64,000 nt of DNA from Lachnospiraceae bacterium Marseille-Q4251 (GCA_018223435.1 JAGTTO010000001.1:3410001-3474000); one strand, 5' to 3'; shown: positions 1-9,004, counted from the first letter of the stretch. Notes: generated from the letters alone by a model not told the origin. Numbers and translations are program-made.

Positions 1-1695
1 ATTGTTGAGAAAAAGGTTTATGTTGGTTTAGCGCATGATATGTTAAGGCGGACAAATGAGCATTTTATTGCTATTTCGAATTTTACGATTGGAAATGATA
101 ATCAGTATTTATTAAATGAAGAAAACAAACAGTTTTTACACTTTCCAATATATAAGAAACAAGAAGAAATTAACAATTTACCAGATTTGGAAAGCGATTA
201 CATGGCAGTGTTCAAATACTCTTTGGGATTTGAATTATATAATATCGCTAAGGAAAAAAAGGTCGAACTACATGATGAAAAAAAATATCTTAAGCAAGTA
301 GAATCAAGCTTTAAAAAATTAGTTGGAGAATCTCTTATTGAAATTTCTCGTTTAAGTAAAGCGGAAAGAGAAATTAAATGGAATTCAATTGTGAAAAAAT
401 TTGATAAATCAGATAGAGAAACTATTTGTCTGGAATCGGAGACTGGAGATTTTTCTAAAAGTAATAAATATGAATATGTGATAAGGAAGATGGCAACATT
501 GGTTATTTCTAAAAGTATTTTAAGGAAAGATTTAAAAATTAACTGGCCTGAGAAAAGTATAAAAGATCAGGATTTATATAGGGATGGAGCAATTATTATC
601 AGTAATTTTGGATCGCATAACGGTGAAACACCATATGAGATAATAAAAAAAATGGATATGGATTTGCAAATGTCATCTGATGGATGTGCATATTGGGCAT
701 TGAAAAATGTTAATGAGGAGACATTTAGAGAAAAATGTAATGATAATAAACCAGTATATGTTATTTTTAAAACTACAACTTCGGATAATTCGGGGGGTAC
801 AAAAGTTAAATTAGATGTAATAGCTACTGAAGAAAGTATTCGAGAAAAAGGGCAAAAATTGAAAGAAAAGAATGATCCAACTCTAATGCAATCTTATAAG
901 GATGTGGAAAATAATTGGCATAGTTTACCTCAAGAGATTACAGGAGTTTCAAGTCAAACAAGTGCTTGGAGGGAAGGTAGTGGTTATAAGGTTGTTGCAT
1001 TTAGAATAAAAAAATTCTATATATGTAAGGAAGATTTTAGTGTTACAGAATTGAAAAAGTGGATAAAACAAAAAACTGGACAACAAAATACATATGATTT
1101 GAAAGTGAAAGAAGAAGATTTTGATAATATTGAGTTTATCAATGATTCGGATTCTACAGAATGCTTAATCGCCGAATTGCAATATCCGTATGTTGTCATA
1201 GTGAATAATGCACCTGGGTTAAAGCAGTATTTGAGGGGATGGTATAACGGAGAAAGTAACCCCAGGCTTATGTTTGAATCTAAAGATAAGTTTGAATTTA
1301 AAGATAATAAAAAGAATAGGGATGTAACGAGAGTATTTATGTTTTGTACTGAGGAAGGAAATAGAACAGTATATGTGAGAGATGTAGAAAGTAGAAAAAT
1401 CGATACAATACCATATAAGGATAAAGACTTAGAATGGGGGATTTTGGAGGGTGGAGAAAAATGTTCATATGAAGTGATTATTGATGAAAAAACAGAAACT
1501 ATAAAAATTAATGGTTCAAGTATTAAAGAAAATATTTCTTTTAAAAGGAAATATGATGCCGAAAACGTTTCATTTATAAAGCATAAAGATATTAAATATC
1601 AGTGTTTACAGGATTCAAATAGTGGTTTGTTTTACACATTTAGAGGGTTTGAGGACAATAAAGGTACACCGATATTTGTATTTGATGAAGTATAA
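1..1695 (+). CDS. Uncharacterised protein, 5' truncated by window start
   Basis: The frame is open from base 1, so the first Met (base 40) is probably internal and the true start lies upstream. At least 565 residues are present. I recognise no family. The product is Lys/Glu/Asn-rich and soluble, with no signal peptide or membrane segment. Its central part reads like a mixed alpha/beta fold, and the C-terminal half looks beta-rich. Base composition is strikingly AT-rich compared with the genes from 1.8 kb onward, and codons favour A/T endings, which suggests horizontal acquisition. A bidirectional terminator follows. Function cannot be stated. Confidence 0.7.
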   Translation: MVEKKVYVGLAHDMLRRTNEHFIAISNFTIGNDNQYLLNEENKQFLHFPIYKKQEEINNLPDLESDYMAVFKYSLGFELYNIAKEKKVELHDEKKYLKQVESSFKKLVGESLIEISRLSKAEREIKWNSIVKKFDKSDRETICLESETGDFSKSNKYEYVIRKMATLVISKSILRKDLKINWPEKSIKDQDLYRDGAIIISNFGSHNGETPYEIIKKMDMDLQMSSDGCAYWALKNVNEETFREKCNDNKPVYVIFKTTTSDNSGGTKVKLDVIATEESIREKGQKLKEKNDPTLMQSYKDVENNWHSLPQEITGVSSQTSAWREGSGYKVVAFRIKKFYICKEDFSVTELKKWIKQKTGQQNTYDLKVKEEDFDNIEFINDSDSTECLIAELQYPYVVIVNNAPGLKQYLRGWYNGESNPRLMFESKDKFEFKDNKKNRDVTRVFMFCTEEGNRTVYVRDVESRKIDTIPYKDKDLEWGILEGGEKCSYEVIIDEKTETIKINGSSIKENISFKRKYDAENVSFIKHKDIKYQCLQDSNSGLFYTFRGFEDNKGTPIFVFDEV

Positions 1696-1778
1696 AGAAG
1701 AATTGTAAGAAAAAATATAGTTCTATTTTATTAACAGAAAATATATTTAATTTGTTGATGAAATTGTAATTGTCTATA

Positions 1779-1827
1779 AAAAAGTCGGCTAAAATTATGC
1801 AAAAACTAATTTTGACCGACTTTTTTT
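1779..1827. terminator. Bidirectional intrinsic terminator
   Basis: A long stem pairs AAAAAGTCGG plus TAAAATTA with TAATTTT plus CCGACTTTTT, with an A-run on the left and a T-run on the right. It lies between two converging genes and can end transcription from both. Confidence 0.85.
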
Positions 1828-1835
1828 ATGGAGTT

Positions 1836-2618
1836 TCACGGTTTTACCGCCCCAATCCCCTCATATACTACCCCATGCCTTTCATCAACCTCCATATCTA
1901 GGTGATAATGCCCGCAGTACCAGTATTTATACTGTAGCTTCTCTTCCAGCTGATCAAAATATTCCGTCAGAATATCTTCCTTATATGAATGGATAAAATC
2001 GCCGCCGCCAAAATACTGTTCCAATTTCTCCTGCACGCTGGATGCCAGGCAGTGGGTTATCACATAGTCAACTTTGTAGTTTGCTTTTTCAAGATTCCGA
2101 ATGCCTTCCTGCATTTCTTCTTCTGTGGGCAGTTCCTGTTCCCACCAGGAGATTCCTTTGATGCGATAGGGCAGGCGGGCTTTGTTGGCGGCGATCCGTT
2201 TTCTGGCATAGTCGGGATCATGAGGATCAAGGACTCCGCCCTGAATATCGTGGCTGGAGGCCCCGCCAAAGGTGAAAAACTTCTTGCCTTCTATTTTGAA
2301 TACCTGTCCCCGTTCCAGATAAATAATCTTGTCGCGAAGGATGTGTCTTGCCTTCCCTCCGTGCCATTCTTCCAGATGGTAGTCTTCCAACATATCATAA
2401 TTTTCGTGGTTTCCGGATATCCAGAGAATTTTGAAGGGCAATCGTGCCATCCAGTCCAGGTTATACTTCAGTGTTTTATCGTTTCGCTCCCAGAGCAGTC
2501 CAAAGTCGCCGCAGACAATGACGATATCTTTTTCGGTCAGTTCAAATGGAAGCCGACAACGCTGTCTTTTCGTAAAGCGGCTGAAATCCGCATGGGTATC
2601 ACCGGTAATATAAATCAT
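1836..2618 (-). CDS. Calcineurin-like metallophosphoesterase
   Basis: This 260-residue protein shows the ordered motifs of metallophosphoesterases: GDTHAD near residue 6, GDFGLLW near 37, GNHENYD near 70, and later an ITHCLAS and a GHYHLD histidine motif. These residues bind a dinuclear metal centre that hydrolyses phosphoesters. The substrate cannot be inferred. The length fits a single-domain enzyme with no signal peptide, so it is cytoplasmic. It lies in the same direction as the gene at 2677-3387, about 60 bases downstream of it, and the two could be cotranscribed. Confidence 0.85.
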   Translation of the reverse strand: MIYITGDTHADFSRFTKRQRCRLPFELTEKDIVIVCGDFGLLWERNDKTLKYNLDWMARLPFKILWISGNHENYDMLEDYHLEEWHGGKARHILRDKIIYLERGQVFKIEGKKFFTFGGASSHDIQGGVLDPHDPDYARKRIAANKARLPYRIKGISWWEQELPTEEEMQEGIRNLEKANYKVDYVITHCLASSVQEKLEQYFGGGDFIHSYKEDILTEYFDQLEEKLQYKYWYCGHYHLDMEVDERHGVVYEGIGAVKP

Positions 2619-2676
2619 GTTTCACCTCACCCCTTTCTTATACATGATACAGAATAACTTACAAAATCTGTATCGA

Positions 2677-3387
2677 TCAACCCATATGGCAGCAGGAATA
2701 TAAACAGAGTCCGGCTTCTTCTAACGCTTCGGAGATAAGATAATGAGTTTCCGTTTCATCAAAATACAAATACTGAGCGCCAAAAAAGTATTCCATTACA
2801 TTTGCGAGTTCTTTTCCCTCAAAGCGCTTTGCACCCTTCAGAAGCTCTTCCAGATTATTCATATAGAAAACCTGAAGAATACTGCCTTCGCATTCCCAGG
2901 ATTGCAGATAGTCCTTAATCTGAGCGTTTAGAATCTCGGATGATACCTCCATGCTTTTTTCATCGGTATTCCATAGATCGGCTTTGTACAAATAATCTTC
3001 ATAGAGATCCAGAATAAACAGGGCATTCCATTTTTCATCGCTGTTGCTCAGGTACACTTTTTCGGAAAGAGCCTGTTCCAGTTCTGCGTCCCAGCGGTCA
3101 TAATCGTCCCAGCCTTTCCACATTTTGACTCCGAGCCATTTACTGATCACCTCATTACAGTACCAGGAATAAACTTCCATCAGATCACGGAGAGGATATT
3201 CCCGGAAGCGTCGTCCTGCCATAGAAGAGGCCAGTTCTCTGAGATATGGATGCCAGGGTTTCTCCCATTCTTCTGAAGAAAGCGCGAGCCTGTGTTCTAC
3301 CGCCTGTTTGATTTTTTCCGAGTTGAACTCCTTAAAAATAAAAGAAGAACTGCTGCTGTTTGTCACGAAATCTGTCCGTATTTTCAT
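2677..3387 (-). CDS. Uncharacterised protein with FVTNSSSSSF N-terminus
   Basis: The 236-residue protein begins MKIRTDFVTNSSSSSFI, an N-terminal signature I know from many otherwise unrelated hypothetical proteins of Firmicutes and other gut bacteria. The remainder is acidic and aromatic-rich, and no catalytic motif is evident. There is no signal peptide or hydrophobic segment despite the serine run. The same serine-run N-terminus appears in front of diverse C-terminal parts in other genomes, which suggests a recognition or processing tag, but no function is established to my knowledge. The start is supported by the signature beginning exactly at the Met. Confidence 0.7.
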   Translation of the reverse strand: MKIRTDFVTNSSSSSFIFKEFNSEKIKQAVEHRLALSSEEWEKPWHPYLRELASSMAGRRFREYPLRDLMEVYSWYCNEVISKWLGVKMWKGWDDYDRWDAELEQALSEKVYLSNSDEKWNALFILDLYEDYLYKADLWNTDEKSMEVSSEILNAQIKDYLQSWECEGSILQVFYMNNLEELLKGAKRFEGKELANVMEYFFGAQYLYFDETETHYLISEALEEAGLCLYSCCHMG

Positions 3388-3434
3388 TTATGGCTTCCCC
3401 CTTTGCTTTACCTTTATCTTATCAGAAAGAGGCT

Positions 3435-3488
3435 GGAATGTCATTGAACTCCTGGTTAAATGACATTCCGCCGCCGCTATGTTATGCT
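3435..3488 (+). promoter_or_regulatory. Perfect inverted repeat overlapping a candidate promoter
   Basis: GGAATGTCATT (3435-3445) is repeated inverted as AATGACATTCC (3459-3469) with a 13-base spacer. The right arm covers a plausible -35 (ATGACA, 3460-3465), with TATGCT 17 bases further on (3483-3488). The layout is that of a repressor operator for the gene starting at 3518. The divergent gene at 2677-3387 could also be controlled from here. Confidence 0.45.
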
Positions 3489-3517
3489 AAGAAAAAACAG
3501 TAAAGGGGGGAACAAAT

Positions 3518-4115
3518 ATGGAAGAAAAGGGTGTTTACACAAATTATTGGTGGAAGCTGTTTCCTTTATGACAGATATATCAATAATGGATTCAAAGTTG
3601 TAGTAAGCAGTTCGGATTTTGTGAGACTGTATGCTTCGGCCAGGGACGCGTTATTTCATAGAATGTATATAGATAAGATTCCGTTTTTCAATTATCCCGA
3701 GGCGCGAAGACTATCCGGAGTTTCTTTGGCTGATTATCTGGAGGTGGACAGTATTTGTAAAGCCATGCCGTTAAAAGATGTAAATGGCCCTTTGGCTTAC
3801 ATAGATACGGCGATCGTTAATAATAGGGTTATCATCGATACGGAAGGGGATTTGCAAAAAGAAGGCAGCCTGTTTATAAGCGCTGAGGATTTTCTTCTGA
3901 ATATGGATGAGATCGTGGAAAAAGGATTAAACAGAAAATGGAAAGAAAACCAGGTTGGTTCGACTTGCAAAAAGCTGTCCCAGCCTGGTTTTTGCTTATT
4001 TTGCTCCTATCTCAATCAGACATCGTTTCTTAAAGAATGCGATCCCATAGCAGTAAATCTGGTCGTAATCGTCCTCAAATTCCTGAGCATACATGCGAGT
4101 GGCAATTTGGGTTAA
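3518..4115 (+). pseudogene. Uncharacterised gene, probably frameshifted at both ends
   Basis: A strong ribosome site (AAAGGGGGG) precedes ATG at 3518, but that frame stops after 17 codons. The long frame begins at a GTG (3531) one base out of phase and gives 194 residues. Its last 50 residues or so are merely the antisense of the neighbouring nuclease remnant and pass through the terminator at 3946-3993. In another frame a stop lies near 3928, where a natural end would be expected. The simplest reading is a decayed gene of about 140 residues carrying single-base shifts. No family is recognised. If the GTG is used it may still make protein. Confidence 0.45.
3946..3993. terminator. Bidirectional intrinsic terminator
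   Basis: AAAACCAGG (3946-3954) pairs with CCTGGTTTT (3984-3992), giving an A-run and a T-run on the two sides. It ends the reverse-strand remnant that stops at 3996 and probably also the forward gene upstream. Confidence 0.75.
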
Positions 4116-4795
4116 AGCCGCTTCGCAGGCGGTGGGAAGAGAAGCTGAGGTTTGTGCATATTTGATTTCAAAAACGGCAACGCGGCCATTTTCCGAATCA
4201 TAGACGACGACATCACTGCGGCCTTCACCGTGTTCCCGGTTGGATTCTACGGTATATCCGGCTCCGGCAAAAATGCCTGCCAGAAAAGCATGGTAGAAGT
4301 CTTCTTTATAATCGTGATAGCTGATGGTTTTTCTGAGAAGACGGTTCATTTCTTCGGTGGCAGCAGCACAGTTTTTGGCCCAGATGGCATCAAATAGAGG
4401 TTTTCGGTTCCAGCTCCGGGCGCTGTCATCAAACCATTGAATGATCGTGGTTTCAAATATTTCACGGATCTCAGCATTGGGAATGACAAGAGCGATGGAA
4501 CGGGCAGGGAGAGAAAGCGTGTCATCTTTGAGGCAGGTCAGATAACCGGTCAGGTAAAGAACACTCCAGAGATTCTCCTCAGAAGAATGGAGGTAATCAT
4601 AAGTGAGATTTTCGTTGATTTCCTGTATTCATCCAGATGGGAATCTGTAATGGTATCGGAGACGACGTTATTGGTTCCGGTAAAGATGCTTTCTTTTGAA
4701 ATCCGAAGACAGCCTGTAATGACAGCGAAACAAAGGCTGGGATTATCTTTTAAAAAAGTACGGAAAGAACAAATTGCCCAAGCTCCATTCCTTTG
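3996..4795 (-). pseudogene. Remnant of AAA-ATPase-like / PD-(D/E)XK family gene
   Basis: Read on the reverse strand, 4625-4795 encodes a piece of the AAA-ATPase-like family (GCLRISKESIFTGTNN, then a stretch ending in LDEY). It is joined out of frame to 3996-4630, which reads INENLTYDYLHSSEENLWSV, LYLTGYLT and IREIFE, then the C-terminal PD-(D/E)XK nuclease domain (GEGRSDVVVYD then FEIKYA). In intact members roughly 80-100 residues separate these parts, and an N-terminal ATPase part with the P-loop precedes them. Here the 5' half and the middle are deleted and the frame changes at the joint. These genes are highly repeated in gut Firmicutes and Bacteroidetes and often decay. Confidence 0.8.
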
Positions 4796-4871
4796 TTGAA
4801 AATTCCCCGCCTCCGCGTTATAATGGGCTGGTAAAAAAGCAAAGGAAAGCGAATAAAAGAGAGGTTAGACA

Positions 4872-4979
4872 ATGGCAAGCATTCTGACAGCAATTGGTAA
4901 GAGCAACGTTGATATTGATAAGGAAATTTATAATACGATCCGGCTTTTGTATCATGGAAAGAATACCTATTCTTTCTGA
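4872..4979 (+). CDS. Small 35-residue peptide upstream of sensor kinase
   Basis: A GAGAGG ribosome site precedes ATG at 4872. The product is 35 residues, starting MASILTAIGKSNVDIDKE and ending in YHGKNTYSF. It stops 15 bases before the kinase start, with the kinase ribosome site (AAGGAG, 4981-4986) immediately after its stop, so translation may be coupled. It has no signal peptide and no membrane segment. No family is recognised. It could be a small regulatory peptide or the tail of a lost gene. Confidence 0.4.
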   Translation: MASILTAIGKSNVDIDKEIYNTIRLLYHGKNTYSF

Positions 4980-4994
4980 TAAGGAGTTCATGGT

Positions 4995-7046
4995 ATGGAG
5001 AAAAAAATGAAACAAAGGACCATGAAGCTGCGGGCGGTGGCAGTCTTTTTTGCGACGCTTCTGGTGACGATGGGCTGCGTTTTTATGCTCAATCAGAGTC
5101 AGGAAAAACAGGCGAGACTGAAGGCGGCTTATACGGCAGAATCCACCGTGAATATGGTGGAATCCCAGCTGAATAAATATCTCGTGGAATCGGATCTGAT
5201 GAAAAATGTTGTGGAGTCCGGGCATGATATAACGGATGAGCAATTTAACCAGTTAGCAGCTCTGATGCAGAATGAAAACGAGGTTATTGAGGCATACGAG
5301 ATGGCAAAGGACGGTATCATCAACCAGATCTATCCCCTGGAGGGAAATGAGGCGGCCATGGGTCTTGATATGCTGGAAAATCCGGAGCGTAGAATGGAGG
5401 CCAGACTGGCCAGGGACAGCAAAGAGTACACGATTGCAGGACCTTTTGAGCTGAAGCAGGGCGGAACCGGAATGCTGCTCTTCAATCCGATCTATTTCAT
5501 GAAAGAGGGGAAGGAGACCTTCTGGGGTTTTTCTCTCCTGGTTATCAACTGGGAAAACTTCATCGATGAGATTGAGCTGGATAAACTGGAGGATGTGGGC
5601 TACCACTACCGGATCTGGAAGCGGACCATGTCTACCGGGGAGCGGTTTTCCATCGCTCAGTGTCAGGACGGAGGTCTTGAGAATACGATGGAGGTAGCCT
5701 GTGAGGTGCCTAACGATACCTGGTATTTTGAGATTGTCCCTCAGGGCGGCTGGGTGTCAACGACGCAGGCGGCGGGAGGGTATTTTCTGGTAATTGCGCT
5801 GACCATTCTCGTGACGCTGGGTTACTGGCAGTTTGAGCTGCGGCGTTACAGGGACCAGGTGCATGCGGAGGAGCTGGAAAAAGCGGCGAAAGAAGCACAG
5901 CTGGCCAATGAGGCAAAAACGCGCTTCCTCTTCAATATGAGCCATGATATCCGGACGCCCATGAATGCGATCATCGGTTTTTCTGAATTGCTGGAAAAAC
6001 ATATGGATGAAAAAGAGCGGGCCAGGGATTATATCCAGAAGATCCGTTCTTCAAGTTCCTTTCTTCTGTCTCTCATCAACTATGTGCTGGAGATGGCCAG
6101 AATCGAGAGCGGCAAAGCCACACTGAAAAGGGAAGTGGGCTATTTTGAGGAGCTGAAGGAAGCGCTGAATGCAGTTTTTGAGCCGGCGGTCAGCAAAAAA
6201 GGACTGACTTACCGCTGCGAGCTTCAGGTGGAGCATGAATATGTGCGCTGCGACCGGACCAAAGTGCGGGAGATTCTTCTGAATGTTGTGAGTAATTCCA
6301 TCAAGTATACGCCGGAGGGCGGCAGTGTTTCTGTGTGGATCCAGGAAGAGCCCTGCAAAAAAGAAGGCTGGGGTTCCTACCGTTTTGAGATTACAGATAC
6401 AGGCATCGGAATGAGTGAGGAGTACCTGCCTCACATTTTTGAAGAGTTTACCCGCGAACGAACCAGTACGGAGAGCAAGGTGACGGGAACCGGCCTGGGG
6501 CTTCCCATCGTGAAAGCCCTGACGGAGCTTATGGATGGTTCTATCGAGGTGGAAAGCCAGGTTGGAGCCGGCACGAAGATTATCATACGGCTTCCGTTTG
6601 CTCTGGCAGATGGACCGGATCCCGAGCGTGAGAAAGAGAATGGAAGGGCAGATCTTGCGGAAATGCTGAAGGGGAAACGGATTCTGATAGCTGAGGACAA
6701 CGAGCTTAACGCGGAGATCGCAGTGACGCTTCTGGAGGAATGCGGCCTTCAGGCAGAGTGGACCAGAGACGGCGAGGAATGTGTGGAGACGCTGAAAAAG
6801 AAGCCGGAGGATTACTATGACGCAGTTCTCATGGATATCCAGATGCCGAAAATGAACGGCTACGAGGCGACAAAGGCGATCCGGAACCTGCTCGGAACCA
6901 GAGGAAAGATTCCCATCCTGGCCATGACGGCCAACGCTTTTGACGAGGACCGGAAGAAAGCTCTGGCAGCGGGAATGAACGGCCATATCGCCAAACCCTT
7001 CAAGGTGGAAACCATGCTGGAAGAGCTGGAATTGGCATTATTATAG
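4995..7046 (+). CDS. Hybrid sensor histidine kinase with CHASE domain and receiver
   Basis: The 683-residue membrane kinase has a first membrane segment at about 13-33, then an extracellular CHASE-like domain (about 40-255, containing the typical small-ligand-binding pattern around PLEGNEAAMG and the GGTGM region). A second membrane segment lies at about 260-278. The HisKA domain follows, with phospho-acceptor His317 in NMSHDIRTPMN, then an ATPase domain with N-box NVVSNSIKYTPEGG, DTGIGM and GTGLGLPIVK. The C-terminal receiver has phospho-acceptor Asp614 in MDIQMPKMNG. It senses an extracellular ligand and relays phosphate internally. No output regulator lies beside it, so the downstream phosphotransfer partner is elsewhere. 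The ATG at 4995 is chosen for its AAGGAG site. Confidence 0.92.
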   Translation: MEKKMKQRTMKLRAVAVFFATLLVTMGCVFMLNQSQEKQARLKAAYTAESTVNMVESQLNKYLVESDLMKNVVESGHDITDEQFNQLAALMQNENEVIEAYEMAKDGIINQIYPLEGNEAAMGLDMLENPERRMEARLARDSKEYTIAGPFELKQGGTGMLLFNPIYFMKEGKETFWGFSLLVINWENFIDEIELDKLEDVGYHYRIWKRTMSTGERFSIAQCQDGGLENTMEVACEVPNDTWYFEIVPQGGWVSTTQAAGGYFLVIALTILVTLGYWQFELRRYRDQVHAEELEKAAKEAQLANEAKTRFLFNMSHDIRTPMNAIIGFSELLEKHMDEKERARDYIQKIRSSSSFLLSLINYVLEMARIESGKATLKREVGYFEELKEALNAVFEPAVSKKGLTYRCELQVEHEYVRCDRTKVREILLNVVSNSIKYTPEGGSVSVWIQEEPCKKEGWGSYRFEITDTGIGMSEEYLPHIFEEFTRERTSTESKVTGTGLGLPIVKALTELMDGSIEVESQVGAGTKIIIRLPFALADGPDPEREKENGRADLAEMLKGKRILIAEDNELNAEIAVTLLEECGLQAEWTRDGEECVETLKKKPEDYYDAVLMDIQMPKMNGYEATKAIRNLLGTRGKIPILAMTANAFDEDRKKALAAGMNGHIAKPFKVETMLEELELALL

Positions 7047-7097
7047 AAAAGACCATGTTTTCAGATCAGAAGAGATCCGGGAACATGGTCTTTTTTT
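7047..7097 (+). terminator. Intrinsic terminator
   Basis: AAAAGACCATGTT pairs with AACATGGTC followed by seven T, directly after the kinase stop codon. Confidence 0.85.
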
Positions 7098-7197
7098 GAA
7101 ATGGAAGGTTACAAAAATATATAAATCCAGCATATTCATGTATAGAAAAAAGCCCCGTAGGCCTGTTATAATAACAGAAAGAAAGGGGTAAAAAATC

Positions 7198-7731
7198 ATG
7201 AGAAATGCGATTATTTTTCTGGACAGTGGAGATACGCTGGTGGATGAATCCACCGAGGTGAGAATAAAAGGTGACGTTGTAGATCACGCAGAATTTTTTC
7301 CGGGAATCAAAGAAGTCCTTTTTCAGCTGAAAAATGCGGGTTTCCGGGTGGCGCTGGTGGCGGACGGCCTGGTGGAATCCTTTGATAATATTTATCAGCA
7401 GCACGAGATGGAGACTTATTTCGAGGTGCGCGCAATCTCTGAGACTGTAGGTGTCTGCAAACCGGCCGGAGAAATGTTTAAGACGGCCATGGAGAAAATG
7501 AACCTTGAAGAGGCGGACAAAAAGTATATAATTATGATCGGAAATAACCTGGAGCGTGACATCGTCGGAGCCAACCGAATGGGAATTACTTCTGTTCTGG
7601 CAGGTTACAGTCCCCGGTACCGGATGAAGCCGGAAAATGAAGAGGAAACGCCGGATTATGTGGTCTGTGATCCCAGTGAGATCCCGGCACTCATCGAGAT
7701 GCTGGATAAGCAGATGGAGAATAAGAAGTAG
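7198..7731 (+). CDS. HAD-superfamily hydrolase
   Basis: The 177-residue protein has HAD motif I as FLDSGDTLVD near residues 7-16, a later lysine motif in VGVCKPAG, and motif IV in MIGNNLERDIVGANRMG. The order and length match phosphatase-type HAD proteins. Motif I has Gly where many family members carry the second Asp (the usual pattern is DxDxT). Such DxGDT variants are common in uncharacterised HAD enzymes, but the general acid could therefore differ. Substrate is unknown. The start has an AAAGGGG ribosome site 8 bases upstream. Confidence 0.8.
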   Translation: MRNAIIFLDSGDTLVDESTEVRIKGDVVDHAEFFPGIKEVLFQLKNAGFRVALVADGLVESFDNIYQQHEMETYFEVRAISETVGVCKPAGEMFKTAMEKMNLEEADKKYIIMIGNNLERDIVGANRMGITSVLAGYSPRYRMKPENEEETPDYVVCDPSEIPALIEMLDKQMENKK

Positions 7732-7749
7732 TTAGGCTGGTGATAACGG

Positions 7750-7962
7750 ATGGAAGATTATTTAAGAAGGGCGGCAATCTGGCCCGGAGCACCGGTCATT
7801 GACGATCCCGAGGGCCTTCTCGGGGAAAAAGTCAACCGGCTGTATATGTTTTCCCATGAACCCATCAACCGTTACTGCAAAAGAGGAGATTTTTTCCAGG
7901 AAGGAAAAATGGAAGAACGGAAAAGAAAGTATGCCGCAGCTCTTCATTCTGTGGTACAATAG
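7750..7962 (+). CDS. Small uncharacterised protein
   Basis: A 70-residue frame lies in the gap between the HAD and PHP genes and nearly fills it. Base composition matches its neighbours. The ribosome site is weak (GGTGA region). The sequence has no membrane segment or known motif. It may be a real short member of the HAD-PHP operon or a tail of a decayed gene. Confidence 0.35.
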   Translation: MEDYLRRAAIWPGAPVIDDPEGLLGEKVNRLYMFSHEPINRYCKRGDFFQEGKMEERKRKYAAALHSVVQ

Positions 7963-7991
7963 ACCCATCCTGATGTATGGAGGGCAAGTAA

Positions 7992-8942
7992 ATGAAGGAT
8001 TATGATTTTTTCCCGGGAGAGGGTAAGTTTTACAAGGCAAATCTGCATTGCCATACTGTGATCTCCGATGGAAAACTGACCAAGGAACAGATCAAGGAAG
8101 AGTACCAGAAAAGAGGCTATTCCATCGTGGCGTTCACAGATCACCGGACTTATGGCTACCATCCGGAGCTGACGGATGAAAATTTCATCGCGCTGGCAGG
8201 TATTGAGGTGGATGTTTCCGAGAATCCGGAAAAATGCGGCGGCTGGCCTCATGCCAAATGCTATCATCTGAATTTCTACGACGAGCATCCGGAGGAGGGA
8301 AAAGAGTTCCCGCTGCCGACCTATGTCTACGAGGATATGGCCGGACAGAACGCTTACATAAAGGAGCGGACAGAGGCAGGTTTCCTGTGCTGCTACAATC
8401 ATCCCTACTGGTCTTTGCAGAATTATGACGATTACAAAGATTTCGAGGGACTCTGGGCCATGGAGATCTACAATCATGGCTGTGAGCACGACGGTCTCTA
8501 CGGTTTTAATCCCCAGAGCTACGACGAGATGCTCCGGAGCGGACAGAAGCTTTTTACAGTGGCCACCGATGACAACCACAACTGGTTCCCGCTGACAGAT
8601 CCCATGTGCGATTCCTTCGGCGGCTTTATTCAGATCAAAGCGCCGGAGCTGACCTATGAGGCGGTCATCAAGGCCATGAAAGAGGGAAATTTCTATTTTT
8701 CCATGGCTCCAGAGATCCACGAGGCGAAGATTGAGGACGGTGTGCTGAAGGTAAAAACTTCTCCGGTGGAGAAAATTTTTGTGGTGACGGACAGCCGTGA
8801 CTGCTACAAGAAACTGGCTCCGAAAGGGGAGACCATCACGGAAGCAGAGTTTCCGCTGAACGGAAAGGATGCCTGGGTGCGGATCCAGATCCGGGACGGA
8901 AAAGGAAAATTTGCGGGAACGAACGCTGTATATCTGAAATAA
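7992..8942 (+). CDS. PHP-domain metal-dependent phosphoesterase
   Basis: The 316-residue protein opens with ANLHCHTVISDG, the PHP motif whose two His bind metal, followed by FTDHR and AGIEVDV, then CYNHPYW and VATDDNH, in the PHP order. PHP proteins use a three-metal site to hydrolyse phosphoesters. Stand-alone members of this size act on small phosphorylated molecules, but the exact substrate is not predictable. There is a good GGAGGG ribosome site. It is probably cotranscribed with the HAD gene upstream. Confidence 0.87.
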   Translation: MKDYDFFPGEGKFYKANLHCHTVISDGKLTKEQIKEEYQKRGYSIVAFTDHRTYGYHPELTDENFIALAGIEVDVSENPEKCGGWPHAKCYHLNFYDEHPEEGKEFPLPTYVYEDMAGQNAYIKERTEAGFLCCYNHPYWSLQNYDDYKDFEGLWAMEIYNHGCEHDGLYGFNPQSYDEMLRSGQKLFTVATDDNHNWFPLTDPMCDSFGGFIQIKAPELTYEAVIKAMKEGNFYFSMAPEIHEAKIEDGVLKVKTSPVEKIFVVTDSRDCYKKLAPKGETITEAEFPLNGKDAWVRIQIRDGKGKFAGTNAVYLK

Positions 8943-8948
8943 AAAACA

Positions 8949-8979
8949 CAGGGACCTGAGCAGATGCGCCGGGTCCCTG
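8949..8979 (+). terminator. Hairpin after PHP gene, weak terminator
   Basis: CAGGGACC (8949-8956) pairs with GGTCCCTG (8972-8979). There is no real T-run behind it, so termination may be partial or the hairpin may protect the 3' end. Confidence 0.4.
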
Positions 8980-9004
8980 AACTTATCTATGGAAGGAATG
9001 GATC

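Noticed and set aside
1989..2657. 222-residue forward frame over the phosphoesterase
   Set aside because: Shadow of the reverse-strand gene, which has all metallophosphoesterase motifs in order.
4437..4799. 120-residue forward frame
   Set aside because: It is the antisense of the AAA-ATPase-like remnant, whose reverse-strand reading gives recognisable family motifs.
6051..6986. 311-residue reverse frame in the hybrid kinase gene
   Set aside because: Antisense shadow; the forward frame carries the HisKA, ATPase and receiver motifs.
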